Source of the DNA: Fen-330 sp050008465
GTDB taxonomy: Bacteria > Acidobacteriota > Terriglobia > Bryobacterales > Bryobacteraceae
Assembly (NCBI GenBank): GCA_050008465.1
Contig: JBEKMO010000013.1
Coordinates: 12,377-76,376, forward strand
DNA length: 64,000 nucleotides
Direction: 5' to 3'
Of the stretch, positions 38,201 through 44,035 are shown in pieces. Under the pieces are notes generated by a model. That model was not told where the DNA came from. It saw nothing but the letters and a program-made list of their open reading frames with translations, and did not search any database. Positions within the stretch are counted from its first letter, which is position 1; every line of letters begins with the position of its first letter. Both the position numbers and the translations under genes were made by a program.

Positions 38201-39236
38201 CGAAAAGGGCGACGTGGCGGTGGACGAGGTAAGCGCGACCGGGCTGACCTACGACGATCCGTCCTCCGGGCTGCATCTGGACTTCCACAAGATCACGCTG
38301 CCGAAGGGCGTCAAGAAGGAATCCGGCAAGCCGGTGCACATCCCTCACGTGGATCTGAACGAGGCGACCTTCAGCCTGGATGTCGCCAAACTGAGCGGCG
38401 GCGGGAGCGGAAGCAGCGGGACTTCCCTCGCACCGTCCGATTACGACTTCTTAGACAAGCTTACTGGTCACGTCAACTCGCACGTCGTGGTCGATTTGGT
38501 TAATGTTCCGATTTACGGCACGCTGCATCGGGACATTCCCTTCCTGGTGGACATTAATCGCGGGGCGATCAATTATGAGCGGATTCAGAGCAATTTCCCA
38601 TTCCCGATCAGCAGCAAGCTGAAATTCGACTTTGACAAGGGTACCGGAGTCTGGCAGGTCCGACAGAGCGGTGAGGCCACGTTTGAGACCACCGTTCCAG
38701 CGGCGGAACGAGAGGCGGCGAAGAAGCAGAAGACCATTCGGCTGGCTGTCCTGGTGAACGGACATTCCGTGACGCCTCCCGTGACAACCGGCGGTCCCAT
38801 CCTCACCGATCTTGTAATCCAGGATGTGGATGTTCTCTTGAGGATGGATGCTCCCGCCGACATCAAGCTCGGGTCGGGCGGCGCGAGCGGCACGATCAAT
38901 CTGCACTCGGTGGGGAAGAAGGGGGCTCTGGAATTCACGGCACGGGCGCCGGGCCGCATTTCAGACGCTGCCGGTATTGCCTTGCACCTGAGCAACCTGG
39001 AAGCTTCGGTCAGCAAGCTCAAGCTGGGCGGGGCAAAGCTCGATGCCGCCTCGATCGCGATCGACGAAGTGACGGACACGCAGATGCACTTCACGCAAAC
39101 CTCGCGGACTGAAGCCGCCCCCGGAATTTTGAGTGGAAGAATCGTACAGGGAAGCGCGGATAACATCGATCTCGATTTAGGCGGCGGCGCGGGAACTCCG
39201 ACGCCCACTCCGGGTCCAAAGAAAGGCACGCCATGA
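32238..39236 (+). CDS. Giant eCIS protein: DUF4157-like HELAH head, helical neck, coiled-coil hairpins in a beta-repeat body
   Basis: 2332 residues from the ATG at 32238 (GGAG just upstream). Residues about 60-165 resemble a divergent DUF4157 metallopeptidase-like domain, with HELAHAAQ at 124-131. Residues about 190-560 are helical repeats with a charged coiled coil (about 330-370). From about 680 onward the protein is mostly short amphipathic beta strands in a loose repeat (patterns such as IETVTLKGISGRAAAGDLSL, VEVTGLRYSGG, LRIDSIAAQNLHYED), interrupted by three antiparallel coiled-coil hairpins at about 896-984, 1055-1135 and 1220-1305. The beta part resembles AsmA/TamB/YhdP-like groove proteins only in strand periodicity. 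No signal peptide or transmembrane helix is evident. Payload, tape-measure substitute or particle-attached fibre are all possible. Its stop overlaps the next DUF4157 gene. Confidence 0.85.
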   Translation: MAERSAILAVPDNAAEPGRQAPPQPEVDEERAAPEQFEVARVPLFGGAGVDDDDAERARQTARLIREIGPALGLDPHKLRIVVNDAAAAATGTRRAAGLELHGVIQLYPRFDPKTVEGRYLLGHELAHAAQRGLTGADADVDLTELEAEEVGRAVARGEEFEAPAMRLGGGEPAAADTDVKGSLEDTVKVTRKREIDRIKKALKHIFWISDADIDKALLTLTEMDFFTARAVVRSLEPKERYWLVDNIDSHHYKRFRAEIFACYAALTPAELGKFDERLLIKMDLHELTPEEHFAALYVVQHLKAEALAKLQDSPNGPAIKAVVANKPELEDLEKQREAKAQKEEEQKQQAEGQDKAAIEGDQQLQEDIQAIKDRMSDFFISDAKALAALDRAAKYNRQPDKMQALAHALDDGALDTLINELPVKALFEEIHKETDKAGKPQPEVPRRKAFLMLLSNRPAYKNVEKAEELTSLGLLDWAVTDEDAYLAFQLIKSVPPKSRESFMLADDGERWKKTLSEMTPEMRHSESLNFYGGGKGKMDKASIEAPLLDGSLWVAERLSELDGRIRMAIAAGDHEFVFEESRRKKAHKEPGLKPVVDKYRLYDPAALGPDGKPAPRTEYSGELLKGTSFWEEGPFATAATIGRGLSLAGTLTKTYSGGGAKHLSVGRIQELMGGDVVGARFKSDEEVQAEEKKTGKSLGGGNFLDKVEIDLSAGLIKLEAKVLSLASLRYFFGDTLIQSGEGRLEDVSVRAGYPKSGAKAYFMQVRVGNITLKDILLTSTDSITAVNAAAIEDARLYSASEHVDTDKQNEQNTDNWFEWILARTPIFSRLLGLVRLGVNYFNDDLTKAFSQTAEFGVSAKSIVLTGVTMSNGEHIESIELGRARIGKGEQIDGYRSALEASLATFPNRIKAEEAAVAQATVPEDKAAHQRSLERLNEQKARVEKELAQVKADQARIAKLEARKKAGTLTGDEERELANLKRGGTALDIETVTLKGISGRAAAGDLSLRNVHGQGRLSQFVEGSDARPFLKSQEAASTLSVDIGDIKAKDLALKKSPPSAETLERKIKSIQDKLGDHAPDFRTAEKLAKLKQLLQDVTDYEKFAKRGAANLEPDERDRFAELRKKLYEETARAVGEIDIEGASIDLDFTGGLSSLADLRKTLKSASLSGKSVNLKDVTIPGTGFHADAVSATGPRLTITPGDETKVGFSAAEIIATGLRLQRTREDLEEQVRQLSDQTLSPAKQQRLAKIQDALADLDRLTARAEEDERALKAAKGTLGEAKAQQKVDADKQAFLKWQDRLVAQRVSVKSLDVSAKVVGNLLSDEFDSDDLSAGITGKFAEAEVTGAEAGPVSAKAAKITGAEGTVQYQPDKIEITDFRVAAVEVTGLRYSGGLKEIASSEVTTLTGIRAKATIAYEKGPSGDVLATTASIESLRIDSIAAQNLHYEDSSGKQKLTVDVPSGSLHGVALTDFSVTIPDDPDGEMAYTGKLDVKAVEKFKILAQVQGGLMAKGTIDASNLKVDFLKDGEQTINIGELDVSEGEVQKDGTRAKFKVTKLSGEVKRKKDGTTEFAIPIENPIEKIEVASLRWKSADRSIVANQPVVLSGISVTGSMHQNQATKDKEVDQVQITKLHVNSVTGNDLTYTDGDTTFRITKDDPAQKDPATALRIDGIDLVGLTWKPHQKITIENLDVPHMAASFAAEVKSSGITAGGVVKADGIHLKLLRGGKLVAKVDDLNAQIHGKAGGADFKASVAHMKTAVSADGDTVTLDPLTIQSISVTHFAFSTPDVEIDLPEGAGDVTFHDLDAKITVNLNPTPKPGSVPPGTSKPPLVKSIVVDSLVIPTTTGTGFTITLPSLGGLKLSVAKGTDFKLGKLELLGPTKGGPFTIENKSGVWNTLGKVVLTDADIQKLGFEVAGSVKGSGKLHAEGGSLEFTAAGKKIDVNRVTVEELEAVAGSGTFKITRGTGASAFPGAAAGAGAELKGIHVSEKGDVAVDEVSATGLTYDDPSSGLHLDFHKITLPKGVKKESGKPVHIPHVDLNEATFSLDVAKLSGGGSGSSGTSLAPSDYDFLDKLTGHVNSHVVVDLVNVPIYGTLHRDIPFLVDINRGAINYERIQSNFPFPISSKLKFDFDKGTGVWQVRQSGEATFETTVPAAEREAAKKQKTIRLAVLVNGHSVTPPVTTGGPILTDLVIQDVDVLLRMDAPADIKLGSGGASGTINLHSVGKKGALEFTARAPGRISDAAGIALHLSNLEASVSKLKLGGAKLDAASIAIDEVTDTQMHFTQTSRTEAAPGILSGRIVQGSADNIDLDLGGGAGTPTPTPGPKKGTP

Positions 39237-40627
39237 TGCCCGCGAGATCCAGCATTCCGTCGCCCACGCTTGCGCCGCAGGTGAATCCGGAGCTTGCCCC
39301 GCGGACTCTGGAACGCGAGGCGGATCGCGCCGCGTCGGATGTCTTGCGCGGGCGGGGGGCGCAGGTCAGCCAGCGCGCCGCGGCCGGCGGCGGCCTGGAT
39401 TTGTCGCAGAGTAGCGGCAGGCCGCTGGATCCCGGGCAGCGCGAGTTTTACGAAGCGCAATTCGGCCACGATTTCCGCGACCTGCGGATCCACGCGGACG
39501 CGCGGGCCGCAGAGCAGGCGCGCGACGCCGGCGCTCGCGCGATGACCGCCGGAAACGATATCGCGTTCGCGGCAGGGGAGTACGATCCGCAAAGCGAATC
39601 CGGACAGGAACTGCTGGCCCACGAGATAGCGCACACGGTACAGCAGTCCCAGGGCCGGCCCGCCGTCCAGCACAAGCCCGCCGAAGGAAAGAAAGAGGGC
39701 ATCGGCCAGAAGCCCCCCGAGGAGCTGTTCACCACCGCGTCGGGCAAGGGCGACGAGGAGGAACATTTTCTGTTTGCGCAGGACAGCGCGGATCTAGCCG
39801 CCGATGTTGCGAAGAAGCTGGAGACGTTGCTCGCTCAACGCACCGGGACGCTCATCGTCGATATTCATGGCTATGCCAGCACCGAAGGCGATGCGGCGTA
39901 CAACACGAACCTTGCGGCGCATCGGGCGGCCGCCGTCGAGCGGGTGCTGCTTCCGATGCTGCCTAAGGGATCGCAAGCCGAGTTGTATTCGCATGGAGCA
40001 ACGGGAGTATGGGGCGATGCGGCGAATAACCGGCGCGCCGGTGTGCACATCTGGGAGAATCCACCCCTCGGACAGATGGGATACCGCTTCAAGCCGATCG
40101 TTCCCTCGCTCCACTTAAACGTGCCGCCGCTCGAACTGCACCCGCCGGATGTGGACGAATTAGGCCTGCCGAAGAAGAAAGTCGATCTCAACTTCCATCC
40201 GGAAATCAAGCTTTCGGATCCGAAGCAGCCGGCGTACAACCCGTTCCAACTTCCGCCGCTCATGCGGCCACCCGGCGTCATCGACTGGAGCGCCATGAGG
40301 GAGCCGTTCACCAGCCGGGGAATCCGGCTGAACGACAACGACATCAACTCGGTGGAACAGAATTGGAATAACGCGTATCTTTGGGTGCTCGGTATCGGCT
40401 TGGATCCCTCTACCGCCGCGACTGCGGCTAACAAACTCACCTCGATTGCGTATGACATTCAGCTCGGCAAAGAGTTCCCGAACTTCTGGGACAAGGTGGA
40501 CCAGGAGGACAAGAAACTGGGGATCACGAAATCGCCGATCATCCCGATCGTCACGCCGGAAACGCTGAGGTTTCTGAGCAAGAAGATCTTCCACCGCGAT
40601 CTCGACTTGAGGTTTTCTCTTCCATGA
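39233..40627 (+). CDS. DUF4157 (eCIS core) protein fused to an OmpA-like domain
   Basis: 464 residues. Residues about 68-140 are a canonical DUF4157 domain: DPGQREFYEAQFGHDFRDLR, IHADARAAEQARDAGARA, TAGNDIAFAAGEY and the HEIAHTVQQ motif at 130-138. Residues about 165-275 form an OmpA/MotB-type peptidoglycan-binding domain with HFLFAQDSADL, VDIHGYASTEGDAAYNTNLA and HRAAAVERVL. The remaining about 190 residues are proline-rich, then helical, and unrecognised. DUF4157 domains often head eCIS-associated toxins; the OmpA-like part suggests anchoring to, or action on, a cell wall. It is coupled by ATGA overlaps to the giant gene upstream and the tube adaptor downstream. Confidence 0.9.
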   Translation: MMPARSSIPSPTLAPQVNPELAPRTLEREADRAASDVLRGRGAQVSQRAAAGGGLDLSQSSGRPLDPGQREFYEAQFGHDFRDLRIHADARAAEQARDAGARAMTAGNDIAFAAGEYDPQSESGQELLAHEIAHTVQQSQGRPAVQHKPAEGKKEGIGQKPPEELFTTASGKGDEEEHFLFAQDSADLAADVAKKLETLLAQRTGTLIVDIHGYASTEGDAAYNTNLAAHRAAAVERVLLPMLPKGSQAELYSHGATGVWGDAANNRRAGVHIWENPPLGQMGYRFKPIVPSLHLNVPPLELHPPDVDELGLPKKKVDLNFHPEIKLSDPKQPAYNPFQLPPLMRPPGVIDWSAMREPFTSRGIRLNDNDINSVEQNWNNAYLWVLGIGLDPSTAATAANKLTSIAYDIQLGKEFPNFWDKVDQEDKKLGITKSPIIPIVTPETLRFLSKKIFHRDLDLRFSLP

Positions 40628-41280
40628 GCAGCTTTCCCGGTTCTCCACGATTGATCAAGGGCGGTCTGGTACTGCTCGACCCGGTGACCTCGGCGGTGCA
40701 GCGCGTCATTACGCTGCAGTACAACCCCGACCAGTTGAGCCGCAGTCTGCAGATTCAGGGGCAGACCGGGGAAGGGGACCGGCTGGAGGCGCTGCGGCTG
40801 AAAGGGCCGCCCATCGAGACCATCAAGCTGGAAGCGGAGATCGACGCTACCGATCAACTGGAATTCCCCGACCAGAATCCGGACGCCGTGCAGTTGGGCA
40901 TCGCGCCGCAGTTGGCGGCCATCGAGACCATCATTTATCCGGACAGCTCGCAGTTGCAGAATGCGGACCAATTCGCATCGTCGGGAGCGTTTGAGATTTT
41001 CCCTCTGCCCGCGCCGTTGACGTTATTCGTGGCGGGAAAGAATCGCATCGTGCCGGTGCGCGTGACCGAGTTTTCGGTGACGGAGGAAGCTTTCGATCCT
41101 TCGCTCAATCCGCTGCGCGCCAAGGTGAGCCTGGGGATGCGGGTGCTGAGCGTGAACGATCTCGATTTCGCCAGCAAGGGAAACAGTCTCTACATGATCT
41201 ATCAGCAGACCAAAGAGAGGATGGCCCGGTCGGCGAGCGGTAACAATCTGTCGACCCTGGGCGTTGGAGGGATGCTATGA
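40624..41280 (+). CDS. CIS tube-family adaptor protein (Afp7/Pvc7 N-terminal type)
   Basis: 218 residues. The family start is clear: LVLLDPVTSAVQRVITLQYNPDQLSRSLQIQ covers about residues 15-45 with the conserved QYNP. Later come FEIFPLPAPLTLFVAGKNRIVPVRVTEFSV and LRAKVSLGMRVLSVNDL. In Afp and PVC this fold connects the tube to the spike and is fused to a LysM domain; here the LysM domain is a separate gene that overlaps it by four bases. Confidence 0.9.
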   Translation: MSSFPGSPRLIKGGLVLLDPVTSAVQRVITLQYNPDQLSRSLQIQGQTGEGDRLEALRLKGPPIETIKLEAEIDATDQLEFPDQNPDAVQLGIAPQLAAIETIIYPDSSQLQNADQFASSGAFEIFPLPAPLTLFVAGKNRIVPVRVTEFSVTEEAFDPSLNPLRAKVSLGMRVLSVNDLDFASKGNSLYMIYQQTKERMARSASGNNLSTLGVGGML

Positions 41281-41642
41281 GTTCACCGGTTGTCAGTCCG
41301 CTGCCGCAGGGGGTGCCGACGTCACCCTCGTTTCCGCCGAGCAGCCGCTATTACGCGATTGAGGTCACGACGCTCGTCACCAAGGACGGCCGCACCATCA
41401 CGTACTTAAAGCGGCGTTTCCTGCCGCAGCCGGAGAACTTTCAGGTATTGCAGGAATACATCGTGCGGGATGGCGACCGTCTGGACAACATCACGGCGCA
41501 GTTCCTCAACGATCCAGAGCAATTCTGGCGGATCTGCGACGCCAACAACGCCATGGAACCGGAGGAACTGACCGATAACCCGGGCGACACGATCCTGATC
41601 GCGCTGCCGGAGGGTGTGCCGGTGATCGCTCCACAAAGCTGA
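41277..41642 (+). CDS. LysM domain baseplate protein
   Basis: 121 residues. After a Pro/Ser-rich start and a beta region (YYAIEVTTLVTKDGRTITYLKRRFLP), a LysM domain spans about 60-115: EYIVRDGDRLDNITAQFLNDPEQFWRICDANN, then DNPGDTILIALPE. In contractile systems this type (T4 gp53/Afp7 C-terminal-like) glues wedge and hub. It is coupled to the CIS-tube adaptor and followed after 15 bases by the hub gene, indicating that the Afp7 equivalent is split in two here. Confidence 0.88.
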   Translation: MSSPVVSPLPQGVPTSPSFPPSSRYYAIEVTTLVTKDGRTITYLKRRFLPQPENFQVLQEYIVRDGDRLDNITAQFLNDPEQFWRICDANNAMEPEELTDNPGDTILIALPEGVPVIAPQS

Positions 41643-41657
41643 GATGAACCTTTTGCA

Positions 41658-42803
41658 ATGAACCAGGGATTCTACTTATCGTTGATGATCGGCGGCATCG
41701 TGCCGGACCCCGCGCCCAAGGTCCTGATCGACGCGCTGACGAAGGCGCAGATCACCACGACGGCGGGCCAGCGCAGCGGTTTTCAACTGACCTTTCAGGC
41801 GGGGAAGAATTCGCCCATCCTGCAGGATCTGCTGCCGTCGGGATTCTTCGATCCGCCGAGCCGGGTGATCCTGGTGCTGACCATGAACGGCCGGCCGACC
41901 ACGTTGATGGACGGCGTCATCACGCGGCACGAATTCACGGCCTCCAACGAACCGGGGCAGAGCACGCTAACGCTAACCGGTGTCGACGTGAGCCAGATGA
42001 TGGACCTGATCGACCTGAGCGGGTTTCCGTGGTGGGCCATGTCGGCCGAGGTCCAGGTGCTGGCGATTCTGGCGCGTTATGCGATGTACGGAATCATTCC
42101 CAAGATCATCCCGAGTCCGCTGCTGTACGTGCCGAATCCGCTGGAGAAGCTGCCCACGCAGCGGGGAACCGATTATGCCCACATCCGTAAGCTGGCCGAC
42201 GATACGGGCTATGTGTTCTACGTCGAGCCGGGCGATGTCCCCGGAACCAACTACGCGTATTGGGGACCGGAGATCAAGTTCGGAGAGGTCCAGCCGGCGT
42301 TGAGCGTCAACATGGACGCGGCTACCAACGTCGAGTCGTTGAGCTTCAGCTTCGACGGCCTGGGCAAGACGGTCTTCATTCTGTTCGTGGAGGAGCCCAT
42401 CAGCAAGGTGGCGATTCCGATTCCCATACCGGATATCACCCCATTGAATCCGCCCTTGGGAATTCGTCCGCCGATTCCCCTTTCGGTCACGTTCCTCAAC
42501 CGGCCGCAAGAGCTGGAGGACGACACCTCGAAATACGAAATCGTGCAGGCGGCGGCGCGCGGCTTATCGCGGGCATCGCAGGCGAGCGACGTGATTTCCG
42601 CCTCCGGCACGCTCGACGTGCTGAGGTATGGCGGCATTCTGAAGGCGCGCAGCCTGGTGGGAGTGCGCGGGGCGGGAAAGAACTACGACGGCGAGTATTT
42701 CGTGAAATCGGTGACGCACAACATCAAGCGGGGCGAGTACAAACAAAGTTTCACGTTATCGAGGAACGCGTTTTCACCCATGACATCGACGGTATCGCCA
42801 TGA
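41658..42803 (+). CDS. Baseplate hub protein (T4 gp27-like, N-terminal VgrG half)
   Basis: 381 residues with the gp27/VgrG beta-barrel layout: FQLTFQAGKNSPILQDLL, RVILVLTMNGRPTTLMDGVITRHEFT, STLTLTGVDVSQMMDLIDL, VLAILARYAMYGIIP and PTQRGTDYAHIRKLADDTGYVFYVEPG. The C-terminal region GGILKARSLVGVRGAGKNYDGEYFVKSVTHNIKRGEYKQ (about 335-370) is typical of eCIS hubs. In Afp8 and VgrG this half is fused to the gp5-like spike; here the spike is the next gene, overlapping by ATGA. Confidence 0.9.
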   Translation: MNQGFYLSLMIGGIVPDPAPKVLIDALTKAQITTTAGQRSGFQLTFQAGKNSPILQDLLPSGFFDPPSRVILVLTMNGRPTTLMDGVITRHEFTASNEPGQSTLTLTGVDVSQMMDLIDLSGFPWWAMSAEVQVLAILARYAMYGIIPKIIPSPLLYVPNPLEKLPTQRGTDYAHIRKLADDTGYVFYVEPGDVPGTNYAYWGPEIKFGEVQPALSVNMDAATNVESLSFSFDGLGKTVFILFVEEPISKVAIPIPIPDITPLNPPLGIRPPIPLSVTFLNRPQELEDDTSKYEIVQAAARGLSRASQASDVISASGTLDVLRYGGILKARSLVGVRGAGKNYDGEYFVKSVTHNIKRGEYKQSFTLSRNAFSPMTSTVSP

Positions 42804-43327
42804 GTCAGGACTTAACACCCAAGAAGTTTTACGGCAAATATCGCGGCACGGTCCTGAGCGTGTTGGACCCGCAAATGATCGGACGCATTCAGGTGATGGT
42901 GCCGGATGTGCTTGGGCCGGTGCCCTCCAGTTGGGCGATGCCGTGCTTTCCGGTGGGCGGGAAGCAGTACGGCTTCTTCGCGCTGCCGCAGGTGGGCGCG
43001 GGGGTGTGGGTGGAGTTCGAGCAGGGCGACCCGGACTATCCCATCTGGTCGGGATGCTGGTTCGGCGTGTCGGGCGAGCCTCCGGCGGCCGCGCTGCTGA
43101 TTCCTCCCCTGATCCCCGGCATGGTGATGCAGACCACCGGGCAGAACACGATCATGGTGAGCGACACGCCGGGGCCGACCGGCGGCGTCCTCATCAAAAC
43201 CACCACGGGCGCGCTGATTTCGGTCAACGACACGGTTGGCATCACCATCTCGAATGGCAAGGGCGCGTCCATTCTACTGTCCGGTCCGTCGGTGATTATC
43301 AACGCCGGCGCGCTGGTGGTCACCTAA
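42800..43327 (+). CDS. Spike protein, gp5/VgrG OB-fold
   Basis: 175 residues from the ATG at 42800, which overlaps the hub stop codon; the frame is open upstream but only antisense to hub residues. The OB-fold is clear: YRGTVLSVLDPQMIGRIQVMVPDVLG and WAMPCFPVGGKQYGFFALPQVGAGVWVEFEQGDPDYPIWSGCWFG span about 12-90. A short beta-helix follows (QTTGQNTIMVSD, ISVNDTVGITISNGKGASILL), the trimeric needle. The PAAR-type tip gene follows after 10 bases. Confidence 0.93.
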   Translation: MSQDLTPKKFYGKYRGTVLSVLDPQMIGRIQVMVPDVLGPVPSSWAMPCFPVGGKQYGFFALPQVGAGVWVEFEQGDPDYPIWSGCWFGVSGEPPAAALLIPPLIPGMVMQTTGQNTIMVSDTPGPTGGVLIKTTTGALISVNDTVGITISNGKGASILLSGPSVIINAGALVVT

Positions 43328-43337
43328 GGAGGAAAGC

Positions 43338-43673
43338 ATGCCCGGACCTCTCTTGCACGTAGCGGCGGTCGGGATGTGCCCTCACGGGGGGCAGATTCAA
43401 ATCATCTCCAGCGATGCCCGCGTCATGGTGAACGGGATGTCGGTGGCGACCATGGCCGACCAGTTTTTGATCGTCGGATGCGCGTTCACCGTGCCGCCCG
43501 GCAAGCCCCAGCCGTGCATGCGGGTGCAATGGATGGTTCCGGCCGCGCGTGTCCTGGCCAATTCCCAGCCCGCCATCCTGCAGACCAGCGTGGGCATCTG
43601 CATGAGCGCGGATGGGATTCCGGCCGGCCCGCCCGTGTTCACCACGGTGCAGCCGAGGGCCATTGGGAGCTGA
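43338..43673 (+). CDS. PAAR-like spike tip protein
   Basis: 111 residues with an excellent ribosome-binding site (AAGGAGG). HVAAVGMCPHGGQIQIISS and ARVMVNGMSVATMADQFLIVGCAFTVPPGKPQPCMRVQWM match PAAR-like/DUF4280-type tips, with Cys and His residues (C14, H16, C50, C60 approximately) able to hold the structural metal. It sharpens the spike. It lies between the spike and gp25 genes, as in Afp (afp10 and afp9 region). Confidence 0.88.
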   Translation: MPGPLLHVAAVGMCPHGGQIQIISSDARVMVNGMSVATMADQFLIVGCAFTVPPGKPQPCMRVQWMVPAARVLANSQPAILQTSVGICMSADGIPAGPPVFTTVQPRAIGS

Positions 43674-43675
43674 CG

Positions 43676-44035
43676 ATGGACATTCGATACCCATACCAGG
43701 TGGATGCGCGGGGACGCACGGCAACCGCGGCCTCCAACGAAGATCACCTGCGCGACTTGATCGAACAACTGCTGTTCACCGCGCCCGGCGAGCGCGTCAA
43801 CCGGCCTACGTTCGGCAGCGGCCTGTTGCAGCTCGTGTTCACGCCGAATAACCAGGCGCTGGTGGCGGCCCTGCAAATGACCGTGCAGAGCGCCCTGCAG
43901 CAATGGTTGGGCGACCTGATCGAGGTGCAGAATCTGGACATCGCTTCGCAGGATGCCACGCTATCGGTGGCCGTGCAGTACCGCAACCGCCGCACGGGAC
44001 AACAGCAGATTGCGCAGTTTGCCAGGAGCGTCTGA
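43676..44035 (+). CDS. Baseplate wedge protein gp25-like
   Basis: 119 residues from the ATG at 43676 (GGGAG upstream). The gp25/lysozyme-like fold is recognised by DHLRDLIEQLLFTAPGERVNRPTFGSGLLQLVF, about residues 23-57, containing the conserved ERVNRPTFG motif, then ALQQWLGDLIEVQNL. It forms the first ring around the hub and nucleates sheath assembly. The stop shares one base with the next start (TGATG). Confidence 0.93.
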   Translation: MDIRYPYQVDARGRTATAASNEDHLRDLIEQLLFTAPGERVNRPTFGSGLLQLVFTPNNQALVAALQMTVQSALQQWLGDLIEVQNLDIASQDATLSVAVQYRNRRTGQQQIAQFARSV

